Part shown: positions 33,701 to 44,899 of the stretch, in pieces
Numbering within the stretch: the stretch's first letter is position 1
Layout: each line of letters begins with the position of its first letter
NCBI GenBank assembly: GCA_026120035.1
Contig: JALRME010000001.1
Location: 1,997,909 to 2,061,908 of the forward strand
Source of the DNA: Coleophoma eucalyptorum
Taxonomy: Eukaryota; Ascomycota; Leotiomycetes; Helotiales; Dermateaceae
Direction: 5' to 3'
DNA: 64,000 nt
Program-made: the position numbers and the translations under genes
Notes under the pieces: model-generated
Seen by the model: the letters and a program-made list of their open reading frames with translations, nothing else
Databases searched by the model: none
Told to the model about the DNA's origin: nothing

Positions 33701-34844
33701 TCGTGGGATAAGGCACGAAGGGCCAAAAGCAGAACCTCACACCCACCTGAAATCCATTTCTAACTCGAAGCTAGAGAATGCATAAAACCCAACATACAAC
33801 CACACCCGCCCAGAAAAAGTGTCCCCGTTTATTCCCCCGCTGTTTGAAGGATCTGCATAAAACCGCGACGTTCAGAAACCGGCATCCTGATTATGCAAAC
33901 AAGTTCAAAGCTTTCAATTCACATCCAAGATGGTTCCTTATGTCTTAATCTGCAGAAGCTTTGCGATCACCCTGGGCGCTATGAAATTAAGACTTTCTGA
34001 TCGGTTGCTCAATTCTTGTTCTCTCGAAAGGGATGTATTTGTTTTAACATAGCAGCTGCGTGGGAAGAGATCCGTAGCGAGGGAGGGACACGATAAGAAA
34101 CATATTAATAGAGCGATCTGCCTTTCTGTGTCCAACTGCCCCTTGTATTGTATGAGGATAGGTCGTTCCAGCGTATTGATTACCTCCACTCTCCACCCTT
34201 GAGCTGACCCAAGAAATGCTCCACGCTTGTAGAGTTGCAAGCGAGGCGTTCCTGCATCGACGAGGACACGAATCGCGGGCGTTGACTGCCCGATGTGCGC
34301 GCGAACCTGCCAATAAACGACAGTGGAATACTTCGTACAGAAGCAAGCATTGCCAATATCGAGAGATATGACGAACGAAATCCTGATTCCAAGATACGCC
34401 GTCCCGTATTCAGCAAGATAAGACACTCGTTTTCGGAAGTGGTGGTGGGCACAGTGACAGACCGCACGAGATTGCGAGGCGAAGCCAATGCAGGGAAAGC
34501 CAAGATTAAAGGGTCTCATCCCAGAGGAGTATGAGGCACGACCTGGCCTGTGGCATTGCCGCTTCTGGTAATAGGGGATGGCATTTATTTTTCCGATACA
34601 TACGACGACTTGTGGAGTAGGCTTGTATGGCTGAGGAAATTGAGGAGATTCTCCCATCTTTCAATCTCAGGGTCCTTTATATAACCGCGGTCCACGTCCT
34701 TCATATTTACTCCATACTTTTCGAAACTTCTCAAAGCCCTCAAAATCTTCCATTCCTTCATCCAATCCCTCATTTGTTTCAAACGTACTGCTGAAAATAA
34801 CCTACTTTGTTGTTTAACTCCTATTCAATACGAAAGCTTTCACG
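30780..34844. other. 4-kb gene-sparse region
   Basis: I can support no protein gene here. Open frames of about 60-240 codons exist on both strands, the longest at 33938-34657 (minus), but they overlap frames on the opposite strand, carry no recognised domain and have no plausible exon partners. A 15-nt C run lies at 32902-32916. A TATA-like TTTATATAA occurs at about 34677, ahead of the next gene. The region could be decayed transposon sequence, long non-coding transcription units or plain spacer. Confidence 0.45.
32902..32916. repeat. Poly-C tract (15 nt)
   Basis: Uninterrupted C15 in non-coding sequence. Confidence 0.9.
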
Positions 34845-35471
34845 ATGTTTCCAAGTCTTGCCTCTCTGCCCTCAGGGGCGTTGTCCCTCTCTTTGTCCAT
34901 TATCCTTCTAGGAACCTGTGTATCATCTACTCGCCTCCCCTCTGAATGTCCCGATATATTTATTCTCGGCGACAGCCGAAGTGAATCGGCCACAGGCAGG
35001 ACTGGCACCATTGGTGCAGCACTCGAAGTGTTAGGATACACGAATATTGCTCAATCGAGACTTGAGAGCGAAAGCGGGACCTTTGCAGAACTTGCACTCG
35101 ATGGAGAGGATAATTTCGCGGCTTGCCCAGGTTCGAAATCTATACAGGCCCTGAATTTCGACGAAAACTTTGTACGGGCAGGAGGCAAAGAGCCGGCTGT
35201 GGGTGAATTAAGGCGACGAGAGATCGTAGGTGGAATTTACACCGGTGAAATGCTTCAAGAGCAGAACCGCACAAGTCTCGAGAAACGTATCGCAAGCTCA
35301 ATTCAACGCGATGACCTGCTGAAGATAACAATTCCTACCACAAGCCAGATGGTCGGGCGACGATGGGAGGGCTGGTCCCAAATCTGCGAATTCCTAGGCT
35401 TAGGGTATAGTGTGATGGAAAGATTGCGCTTGAAGGGACTGCCAGGACAGAGCCAGTATATCATAGTGTAG
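34845..35471 (+). CDS. Short, divergent P-loop sulfotransferase-like protein with N-terminal hydrophobic segment
   Basis: A single open frame of 208 codons starts at MFPSLASLPSGALSLSLSII, a possible signal peptide or anchor. After it, PDIFILGDSRSESATGRTGT followed by IGAALEVLGYTNI resembles the start of the fungal Sulfotransfer_4 family (ILGLPRTGTSSL..ALEILGY), with an insertion ahead of the P-loop. AACPGSKSIQALN may be the relic of the YPGAKFIL strand, and near the C terminus DDLLKITIPTTSQ..GWSQICEFLG matches the family's terminal block. The usual protein is about 250-300 residues; here the middle is shortened and the PAPS-binding Arg is not evident. It may be a functional divergent paralogue or a decaying copy. 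A TATA-like site lies about 165 bp upstream. Confidence 0.5.
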   Translation: MFPSLASLPSGALSLSLSIILLGTCVSSTRLPSECPDIFILGDSRSESATGRTGTIGAALEVLGYTNIAQSRLESESGTFAELALDGEDNFAACPGSKSIQALNFDENFVRAGGKEPAVGELRRREIVGGIYTGEMLQEQNRTSLEKRIASSIQRDDLLKITIPTTSQMVGRRWEGWSQICEFLGLGYSVMERLRLKGLPGQSQYIIV

Positions 35472-37302
35472 TACATCCACCAATTGCATTTCGAGTCGGC
35501 TGAAGCAATATTTTGGATAGGCTGAGATAGGGATCTCGGACCCGGATGGCTGAACGAGAATGTCAATCGACCTCCATACCTACGGCATCAGGGAGAGTCG
35601 AAGCCCGGCAAGCTCCGAGGTCACATCAACCAGGATCAGCATAGTGCCCATTTCATAAGATCACGATGTACACCTGCCATCGAGAAAAGACTTTAGAAAG
35701 CGTGTGTAATGTGCCTCCGGGCCCAAGTACGACAGCTTTGGCCACCGCGACCACTTTCGGCAGATTCTGGCCAGATTTGAACGATGGTAGGCCAGGCTTT
35801 GCTCATGCAGAGAGAGTCTCAGAACGAGACCTGTAACTGGCACGCTCTGCTTGAGGAGGGCCCTGAGATCAGGAAAGGGAGCCCGGTATGGTTGGCGATC
35901 GTGGAAGGAGATAGACCGATCAAATGACCGAGCTGGATTGTTTCTGTAGTCGTTTCTTTTCCCTCAATCAGGAACGGTATTGTCAATTATTGAAGAAAAG
36001 TTATACTTGTCCCGAGCTTGACACATGGTGCTTGTGAATATGCGAGCAGTTGGCAGATGAAAAAGTAAGGGTAAACGTAGACCTGACCCCTCCATCCCCT
36101 CCCCACAGCTGTTGTCCTCTGCTCTAGGCGACACAGGTGAGGGGTTCATCACGATCGCGATACAACTGTGCAAGGACAATCAATCCACGACACCCACCCA
36201 GCACTTGGACTTGCAGGCCATTAAAATCCAAACTCAATCGAGGCACTATAGGAATTTACCGCCATGCTTTACTTGCAGTACGGTACATCGAAAGGCCGAG
36301 CAGTGGTTCAGCAAGCTCGCCCAGAAATGCCTGGTAGGAAATGCGAATTGGACTATTTGGTCCCATCCCATGTCATGCTTGGTTTGCACTGGCTTCCCCA
36401 AACGGCGCACAAACTGGGGCGGCGGCCTCAATGACATCAGTGTGGTCAACACAGTTACTAGTAGTACCTGTCTGGTCTCGGGCGGGTGTAGGTGTCTGAC
36501 CTCATTGTCCCTCCCCACCGCACATCACCCACCGCACATCACATCACAGCAGCGCCAAATAATGGGCCATCGTCCAACTAGCTGCAGTGGGCAGAACGAG
36601 CGGAGGAGGATCGATTTCTCACTGGCCCGAGCCACATTTGCGGCCAATGCAGCCTTGACGGGCAGCCGCTTCGGGGGTCTAGACCGCCAGAGCCTGGTGT
36701 GGCTCAAAAGCCAAAGATGGCTTTTTCAGATTCCCATTGGAAACTGATCTCGCGGAGGAGACCGCAATGCAAGAATCAAGGAAACGCAGGGAGATCGACA
36801 TGAAAAGTGTATTTGAGATGATTTGATTGCTGTTGGATCCTCAAGCTAGGCCCCTTCAACCTAGTCTACGCCCATGCAAGCATTCGACCACTATTTACTG
36901 CCCAATCGACTGATCCCAATGGCTCAAAGTGAAATGAGAAACATTCGTCGCTTGGTCGCCTGCCGTTGGTGTACCCCCGCATTGAGGTTTCTGCAGCAGA
37001 GCCACGCCACAACTGGCAAGCTCCCCAAGCTCCCCAAGCTCCTCCTTATCCTGTTTCCCCCCCAAGCTTTTTCTGCTACACAGCAATGAGAGGGGAACCT
37101 GAGGCGTGCCTCTGTGGCAAAGTCTATTCGATGGATCGGCGGATCCGGACGGCCTATCCGCGTTGGCACGGCTTTTTGCTTGATGGAGATGTGACCATGA
37201 GATTTGTTGCTCGTTCGTTCTCGACGTTCTTCCCTCACATCGACCTTTTAAAACCGTTGACATCATCCTGTGGCTCTCTCTCTCTATGTGAAATACTGCA
37301 CC
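35472..37302. other. Upstream region of the bZIP gene
   Basis: About 1.8 kb. It contains CT-rich leader-like sequence close to the bZIP start and a short direct repeat of CCACCGCACATCA at about 36518-36542. Open frames at 36112-36747 and 36966-37382 show no family resemblance. The long distance suggests an extended promoter or leader for the transcription factor. Confidence 0.45.
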
Positions 37303-38707
37303 ATGTCGACCTTTATTCCCTCCGTCGAGATGGAAGCCCCTCTTTTAACACCCACGAGTGCACTGCTGTACACCTACCTTGAGCTTGATGCTTTCAAAAC
37401 CCCAGACTCTGTCGCGGCAGCAAAGAGCAGCAGAGATATTTCCTGCACCGAACAAGATGTCTTTGCGCAAGCATTTGGCAGCCATGACACCATGGATGCC
37501 ACAGAGCCCAAGAAGAGTGCCCAAGATTCGTTCAAGAGCGTCACCCTTCTCCAGCAGACCGAGACAACATACCAGAGTATTTACATGTCACCTCCCCTGA
37601 GCACCGACGCCGCAGCCGATTCTCCATCGAAAGATGTGCCCGATCTCGAACCGCCCAGCAAGAAATCCAGCATCGCGTCCATACCTGAGATGAACGAAGC
37701 TGTAGTTCTGTCGGACTTACCTAGCTACCTGGCCCATGTATTGTCGACCAGCTCGCCGGACGACTTTTTCTCCTATGCGCAGAAGAACCATTTTGGGATG
37801 CTGCAGGGTCAAATCTCAGATCAACCAATATTTGGAGAGGATGATTTATCTCATGATGTTGCGATTTATTCGGACAGCTTTCAAGATCCATCTCAGCATC
37901 AACACGATTTAGCTGATGGTGCTACTCCTCTCGTCGGTAAATTGTATAGCGGACAGCAGCCACAACAGCATCTTCAACAGTAGGTGACCTCGACCCGTCA
38001 ACGCTCTTATTTGACAGAAAGGATAATCATTTTTACTTGTTTTCTTTTTAAGAAGCGCAAAAAAAGTGGAAATTGGTCTAATTATCTCTAATAGTATTTC
38101 TCCCCACAGTGGTCCCCAAAAATCAACCAGATCCAGCCCATCATCCACCTCGCCACCTCCCATCACGAAGCCCAAAAAGACGCGGCGGCGACGAAACAAC
38201 CGCACTGCCGAGGAAGAGGCAAGACGACACCAAGAATTCCTAGAGCGTAACCGGAAAGCAGCTGGGAAATGCCGGTCCCGGAAGAAGGACCGCGTGCAGA
38301 AGCTGATCGTGGATGTAGACTTAGCGAGGGCATGGAATGTGGAACTCAAAGCGCAGAAGAAGGCTTTGGAGCAAGAAGTTAGCGAGCTGAGGACGTTGTT
38401 TGGCCGGCCTGGGTGTTCTTGTGTGTCGGCTGCGGCGAAAGGTGGCAGATCAGCTTTGGCCGGGAGAGAGGTCTCGCAGAAGGACGCGGCGGATTCAGGA
38501 TATCGTCCTGATGATTCTGGCACGGAGTACCCACGGAGGGACCACGCCGCCAGTGGGAATGGTTTGAACAAGGCAGAAACTAAATCGGAAATCGACGCTG
38601 ATTTGGAAATGGATGGCCTCGAGATGGACCTCAGTCGGGAGCACGAAGAGGAAGAAAGCATGGAGAGCACTGCGACGAGCATAACGGACGTTATCAAGGA
38701 CATCTAA
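37303..38707 (+). CDS. bZIP transcription factor, ATF/CREB type
   Basis: Exons 37303-37979 and 38110-38707 (GTAGGT..ACAG, 130-nt intron) give 424 residues. The start is the ATG in CACCATGTCG; an ATG-like start at 37270 in frame is not needed. The N-terminal two thirds are acidic, Ser/Pro-rich and end in a Gln/His stretch, as in an activation domain. The basic region EFLERNRKAAGKCRSRKKDR (residues about 270-290) has the Asn-x-x-Ala-Ala-x-x-Cys-Arg DNA-contact pattern of ATF/CREB factors. It is followed by a heptad zipper through KALEQEVSELRTLF. A Gly-Cys-Ser-Cys motif follows the zipper, and the C terminus is acidic. Stress- and spore-linked AtfA-type factors share this basic region, but the overall length is short for AtfA, so orthology is open. 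Confidence 0.9.
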
Positions 38708-39275
38708 CCCTACGCCAACCAGTCCGAGGATCTTGATTTTCCGTGCTTGGAATAAGGTCGAGACAGTCCGACAAAAATCCCAACATAATAATGTCATGAT
38801 AACGACCGAAATCTTGCATTTACCTGTAGATATACACGAAACCTACATAGGTACATACATATATTCAAATACCCATATACTTACTGTTTTGCGGGGGCTT
38901 AGTAATAGGAGCCATAAATAAATAAATATCCACATTTGAAAGCTTGTAATACCATAGCTTCTACTTCTGCTGTGAATGAGCCAAACCTCGAGTGCTTCGA
39001 CAGGAAAGTGCTGAATAATCCACATGTTTCTCCTGAGGACACATATCTTGACTCGTGAGTACGGATTGGAAGCAGTGGTAGTCAGTTGCCAGCGCTTCCC
39101 GCCACTAAAGGAGAAATCATACATAAACCTACGCACGCACTAAGTTTATATTGCATTTTCACACCAAGGACCCGATCAAAATTCATAAAATAACGAGGAA
39201 CCTTATTTTATTAAAGGTCCATTTGATAGATATGCACAAGAAAAGTCATGGAAAAGAAAGCTAAGTACAAAGGGA
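38708..39275. other. Convergent intergenic region
   Basis: 3' ends of the bZIP gene and the cation/Ca2+ exchanger gene. AT-rich, with no other feature recognised. Confidence 0.55.
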
Positions 39276-42200
39276 TTACGAAGAAATCCCCGCATCAGGC
39301 CACGCACCACTAATTTCGACAGCCAGATTGACGACGGTACTAATTGACCAAAGCGTGATCAAACACCAACCAATCCTGCGACTCATTACCCATTTGTTCA
39401 ACGGGACCATAATGAGCAAGCCGATGAGAGTAACGAGCAATGTTATCGCCGAAATCATCAACGTGCCACTAACTTCGATCTGATAGGGTTTGTACTTCAG
39501 ATTTTTGTGTGGGTGCTTGGCGTGCTTGCGATTGGCTTCTGTTATGGTCATGTAGACACCGCTGATGCCGACGCCGAGGAGGATGTTCAACATTGGCCCG
39601 CCGAAGCAGGCTGAGAGAGCCATGACTGGATATCCGAGACGCGCCACGGTGATGTCGGCCACAAGGTCACCTAGGGAATTTCCGACTGCGAAGATTGTCA
39701 GGCCTAGAATTGCGTCTGATATTCCTAGGATTACGCCGAATGCTTTTAGAACCCCAACAACTTCATTGGCGATTGTAGAGATCCATGCTATACTGACTAC
39801 AAAGCCGACGAAGCATAGTAAGAACCGATAGCGTGGGGGTTTCTCGGGCGTTGTCGTCAATACCAGTATACCAAATACAATAAGTGACCCTAAGAGAGAA
39901 TATAGGATCAAACGTAGTAGAAATCTTGATGAGTCGGGGCCCTCGGCGCTGTTAGCCCAAATAATAGTAATCACAAAGAGTGGACCAGTGAATATTTGCA
40001 CAGCAACGAGCCAGCGATTCCAATCTCTCGACGGTTCTGCTATGCTGTCTATGTGCGTCATCGATGGCGTTTTTAACGGTATTGAGTGCTGATGATGATG
40101 GTGATCTTCAATTTCAACAGCTACGCCGGCAGTACCGTTATGTCCACTTATTCCTCGCGGGTGTGGAGATGATGCCCGGGAGTTTCGATGGTCACTCGTG
40201 ATAGTACTTCGCCTATATCTTGCCCATTCGGGTTCCAGATTTGCCAACAATGGACTTTCTGGGGGTAACAAAGGAGTGGTACTTCTCCACCCTCCACCCA
40301 AAGACTCTTGTCTATCATTAGCAAGGTCGTGTTCTTCTGGTCCATCATCTTGCGAGTCGGATTCTACTACAGGTAATGTGATCGCAAGCAGGAAAATACT
40401 GGGTGCAGATATAATACTGATAAACTTGTCCCAAATGCTTTTTTCCCTCCAGGTACAAAGCGTTGGGAATAAACTTGAAGTGATCACATAGGGGCTGGGC
40501 AAAACCTGATATGGCCACCACCTTATAGGCACCCCCGCGCCATCTTCTTCCATGACAGCATATATCGAATCAGATGTTAATGTTGGCTCAGGAAAGTTGA
40601 TACTTGGAACGCTGGGAGAGCTGTACCCAGACATTGGCATTGGGGAATCGGTATATGCTGGAAACTGCAGAACGGGCGAAATTGTTCTGCTCGTGGAGCT
40701 ATCCCTGGAGGAGGTGGGGATTTGAAGATATGGTCTTTGGCGAGGTTTAGATTTAGGAGATTGGTCCGGTGAATCGTTTGTGCCATCCATCCTGTCTTTG
40801 AGGTAGTTAACCCGTAGATTCCGTGTCCCTAGTATGCCTTCCACGGGTGGAGCCAAGGAGTTCCGATTCATGCTTCTTGATCTTTCATGCGATATCGTGG
40901 GGCCTAGATGTTCTGAGCCATCTATTGAGGGTGCTGGTGAAATTGAAAGGGTTGGAGAAACGGGGCTCATATCTATAAGTGAATCAGCAACGCCCCCGGA
41001 GCCTTCAACGTCCAAGTGTTGAGGAAATGTCGGCGTTGCAGCAACGACTCCAATATCAGGTATGGTTGCGACAGTGAAAGCGGCCGGGTTTAAATGTGCC
41101 GCTCCTTCAACATCGTTCATAGAGACAGCTCGAGTCCTCAAACTCGGGATAGGTCTCAAAGCCTCCTCGTCATCATTGGCTGGTGTAATAACCACGCTTG
41201 AAGCGTAATCAGATGGTGCAGCTGGCTCTGAGGCAGGACCACCCACTGTATTTAGTAGTGATGCTGGGTCGTCAGAATATCGACGTAAATGTATCGGTCT
41301 TTGGGAGCTTCTTGACTTCTGTAGCGACGAGAGGACTGATCTAAACTCCAAAGCACCGACTAAGCTAGGTCGAATGGGAGTTATAGTATTTCTGCGTAGA
41401 CCTCTTGGCCTCGTGACTCTCATGCTACTTGCCATCTCTGCTGCAAGATGCATTCCCTCGTCGCCATCTTCGTCACTTTCAGGTCCAGCCTGTGACCCAA
41501 AAGCAGGACTCGCTGCTCGTTCAAGGGCATCAAAATCCTCCTCGTCACGATATGATCGCTCGCCCGCTGGTGCGTCTTCATCATCTCTGTCCTCCTCCGT
41601 AACCTCTAGTTCCTCGCTGCCAGGTGCCAGGAAGTGGCCGCGGGCTACAGCCTCTCGTTCCCGGCGTTGCCGCCTTCGTCCCAAATACCAATGCCACACG
41701 ACAACCGTGATAACGTAGAAGACATAGAAGCCAATCATCACACAGCACTCCCATAGGTGTAAAAAACCGTCCGAGAGGAAAACCATGCTGAAGCTTGCTG
41801 CCACAATGAAGAAGCCTACATCCCTCACAAAAGTCTTCTTTCCAACTTTGAATTCTCGTACCAAAGCCATTGATCCAGCAACGACGGCAGTAATGAATCC
41901 TGCAGCACCTATTAGCTCTCCAACTGCCAAACTCCCGCTATGCGAGCTCATGGCTGCAAAGGTCGAGAAGACATCTGGACTTCCATTCCCAAAAGCCAAG
42001 AACGTAACGCCAGCCATGCTCTCACTCATTCCCAGAATGCTCGCGATTGTACTAAGGTTGATGCAAAAGAAATCACTCGCGGCTATGCCAATTGTGGTGA
42101 AGAGCAGAGCGAGCCATAATGCTAGGATGATGAAAGCCAATGGTTGCGCCTTTTCTAGACTGCAGTAGTATAAGGATAGGTAGGATAAGAGACCGGCCTC

Positions 42201-42561
42201 TTCGTCAGGGCAGTTGGCCTTGATAAAGGCGCATTTGTCTTCGGCATGATGGACAAGACGACACTGAAGCCAGAATACGGATTAGCATAGCTAGAAAGAC
42301 GGACAGTATCTGCAGGTTGCTTTCGGCCCATTTGCGTACCTCTTCGTCTCTCTTGACAAGTCGCGTGCTATCGAGCTCCAGCAATACCCTCCTTTGCGCC
42401 ACTCCGTAATCCGTACCATGTCGATATCGTGCAGTCTGATCAACTAGCAGACCAAGAATAGCGAAAGTAGATAGCAGAAGGATCGTTATGTAGAATGCGC
42501 GAAAGCTGTATTGCGATCGCCGGGCCCTTGCACCCAACGCCTTTGAGGTTGTTCGCTGCAT
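39276..42561 (-). CDS. Cation/calcium exchanger of the NCLX/CCX branch (CaCA superfamily)
   Basis: Two exons, 42561-42340 and 42263-39276 on the minus strand, give about 1069 residues. The start at 42561 (MQRTTSKALGARARRSQYSF) is chosen over the in-frame ATG at 42708. Exon joining restores the NCLX signature block: Cys-x3-His, DKCAFIKANCPDEEAGL, then SYLSLYYC. The two alpha repeats carry the ion-binding motifs VTFLAFGNGSPDVFST and LTIFAVGNSLGDLVADI, with five helices around each. Between them lies a loop of more than 500 residues, Ser/Pro-rich and disordered, with a His-rich stretch (EDHHHHQHS). NCLX proteins exchange Na+, Li+ or H+ for Ca2+ in mitochondria or endomembranes. The fungal members (yeast YDL206W type) are little studied, and the compartment here is not decided by sequence. 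Confidence 0.9.
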
Positions 42562-43687
42562 CTCAGCAACGACAGCATGAGCATGATCTGTTACCAGAGC
42601 TCCAAGACCCTTCCGGATGATAGGGAGTTCATGTGGAAATATATTACTGTGAAGTTGGGGTCGGGTTGTGCGACGACATATAAGTATGAGCTCATTAGGA
42701 ATGGACAAGCAAACAAAAGTAAAGTCGAAGATGTCCGGAGCGGAAGGTCAACTTGGGTTGGACTTGGACGTGAGCGAGACTTGGTCTGCCAGCCAAGAAC
42801 TCCTTCGTTAGGTTAGGGCGCCGGTAGGCCAATTCCATTCGAGATGATGACCTCAGTTTTAACGTGTTTCCGATAGCGATAAGATAAAGCTGAGGCGCAT
42901 GTGCCCACGCATCCATCCATCCATCCATCCACGCCATCCAAGGAGAAGGAGAAGGTGGCACTTGGAGTTGTGCCTCTGCGCTCTAGGCTCTAGAAGACGC
43001 ACCAGAAGCTTAAGCTTATAGTAATACATACTCAGCCACATGGGTGATGCTGAAATATTGATTGATACAGCCAAGATCAGATGGAGAGTAGAGTTGGTTT
43101 TGGGGCTGTGCTGAGGTTCATTTTAGGCATGCTTGATTCACGGACAAAGTAGTAGAAATATATGCAACTCAATCTTTGGCTCAATGAGCTTCTTATCTCT
43201 GCTACCTAAAAATTTGATCTGTGGTTATCAGTGCTTTTGCACTGGATCTTCATCAAACTTCCGAAATCAATCTAAAATCCAATCTAGAATCCCATGTTCT
43301 CGACGGTTTTGTCTCGCGGTAAGCCTACTAGCAACTGTAAATACACTTTGTCTGAGATATGCTCTGCCAACATCTTGATGCTGCTTTACACATTATTTCA
43401 TCAAATTCACACTCAATCTCCAGTAGTGAATTGCTCCTCTACCATCGGGCACTCTTCAATGCCAACATTGGGCGGATGTTTGCTCTGTTGTTGGCATAAA
43501 ATGCCCACAAAGCTTCCTTAGCGTGGTGTTTAATCTTTACAACGATCTTTTGCGGAATTTTGGACGTCCTCTTGATCGAATGCGAAAGACCTGAAGTGTC
43601 TAGATGCTGGGTTTGCTGCATTGATAGGTCTTATGCAGGACAAATCATGGGTAGGGTTTGTTATCGATGGCTCGTCCTTGCAAGTCA
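42562..43687. other. Intergenic region: exchanger promoter and phosphatase 3' end
   Basis: About 1.1 kb. It contains an (ATCC)5 microsatellite and a GAGAAGGAGAAGG purine stretch upstream of the exchanger start. No gene is supported. Confidence 0.5.
42911..42930. repeat. (ATCC)5 microsatellite
   Basis: Five perfect ATCC units in non-coding sequence upstream of the exchanger gene. Confidence 0.9.
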
Positions 43688-44899
43688 TTAAGTCTTGCTT
43701 CGTCGGCACAGGGCTGCAACAACACTGATATCGTCTAACTTGCCCCCTTCCATTGCCAATCCTTCCTCGATGGCGTGTTCCATAAATGGGCTCTCTGCAA
43801 ATGGGTCCTGAGCAATTGTTTTCGCTGCTTTCATAAGCTCCTCTGCCACATATTGCATCCCTCCTCCTGCGCCGCCACTTCTGTTTCCACTGAAGTTCCC
43901 GACGTCGCCATCTTCCCATTTACGTATGCTTCGAACAACATTGTCAATGATCTCATGCTCCCAGAGATTATCTATAACCCCATCCGACATGGCGAGAACC
44001 ACGTCGTTTTCTTCAATCTCAACCATGTCCATGACTGCATTTTCGCGCGGGCTATCTGGACTGTTTGTTCCAAGTTGGCGGGGACAGTCAAACCAATGCC
44101 ATTGTTCAGTAGTCTTGTAGATCAACTCCTGATCGCGGGGCCGAAGCACTAGAATCTGCGAGTCGCCAAGATTAGTAACATATAGCAGCGGCGTTGCCGG
44201 CGTATTCGGATCGTTGTTGGCTCTTGCAAAATGTAATTGTGCTCCAGCTGCTGTAGTAGTTCCTTGCCACGTATTGGGCTGAGATGTAGCTTCGATAGTC
44301 TGCTCGTACGCCTTCTGAAGATATTCGACGGGGTTGGGCTCGTAACGTACTCCAAGTGGTCTTGGTTTAGTTGCATCTCGCTCAGCCTCCAGGGCCCAGA
44401 AGTGCAACACTAATCTGGACCATAATCTGCACGTACAGTAAGAGGATGCTTGTTTCTCAACAAAAGAACATAACACATACCCAGCATGGCCACCTGGCCT
44501 GGTCGACCACGCTCCCACCCCGTCATTGGCACCTATGAAGTTGTCACTGGAGTACACAGCGTCATCCCCATTTGTATATCCTCGAATCAACTCTCCATTG
44601 ACAAAAGCCCTCCGATCGCGGCTTCTATGGTGGGTGCTAAGAGGTTCTGAAAATGAGCCGGATGGCGGGGATAGAAAAGGCGGAGGAAATGGTCTGGGAG
44701 CTCTTTTGGCAAAGAGAGCTAATCCAGTTTCGAATCGAAAAGGTAATAGGTCGTTCTTCAGCGGAGCAAATCCATCAGGTTCTGGAGATTTGGAGGCAGC
44801 CAAGTCTGGAGAGTAGCATCTATGATCGCCTTGGAGGAAATATCGGCGTTTCTGAATGACTGCACGCACGGATTGTGGCCTTAAAGGCGACCTCCTCAT
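43688..44899 (-). CDS. ptc7: Mitochondrial PP2C-type protein phosphatase, Ptc7-like, with an in-frame intron
   Basis: The frame is open without interruption from the ATG at 44899 to the stop at 43688 (403 codons), but contains a 54-nt intron (44427-44480, GTATGT..GCAG). Spliced, the protein is 385 residues and reads GGHAGLWSRLVLHFW, as in the family. The basic N terminus (MRRSPLRPQSVRAVIQKRRY) is a likely mitochondrial presequence. The PP2C metal motifs of the Ptc7 type are present: GANDGVGAW (first Asp), QGTTTAAGAQL, TNLGDSQILVL, LAMSDGVIDNLW and GKLDDISVVAAL. Ptc7 dephosphorylates the coenzyme Q protein Coq7 and other mitochondrial targets in yeast. Retaining the intron would insert 18 Cys-rich residues (YVLCSFVEKQASSYCTC-) just after the first metal motif. 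Confidence 0.92.
   Translation of the reverse strand: MRRSPLRPQSVRAVIQKRRYFLQGDHRCYSPDLAASKSPEPDGFAPLKNDLLPFRFETGLALFAKRAPRPFPPPFLSPPSGSFSEPLSTHHRSRDRRAFVNGELIRGYTNGDDAVYSSDNFIGANDGVGAWSTRPGGHAGYVLCSFVEKQASSYCTCRLWSRLVLHFWALEAERDATKPRPLGVRYEPNPVEYLQKAYEQTIEATSQPNTWQGTTTAAGAQLHFARANNDPNTPATPLLYVTNLGDSQILVLRPRDQELIYKTTEQWHWFDCPRQLGTNSPDSPRENAVMDMVEIEENDVVLAMSDGVIDNLWEHEIIDNVVRSIRKWEDGDVGNFSGNRSGGAGGGMQYVAEELMKAAKTIAQDPFAESPFMEHAIEEGLAMEGGKLDDISVVAALCRRSKT
44427..44480 (-). other. 54-nt in-frame, stop-free intron of the Ptc7-like gene
   Basis: GTATGT donor, GCAG acceptor, a length divisible by three and no stop codon in the reading frame, so both spliced and unspliced mRNAs encode full-length proteins. 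Confidence 0.75.

Noticed and set aside
33938..34657. 239-codon open frame on the minus strand
   Set aside because: No domain or targeting feature, composition unlike neighbouring genes, and an overlapping frame on the other strand. Not enough to call a gene.
36112..36747. 211-codon open frame upstream of the bZIP gene
   Set aside because: No family likeness, many Cys/Ser/Pro without pattern, and overlapping minus-strand frames. More likely promoter sequence.
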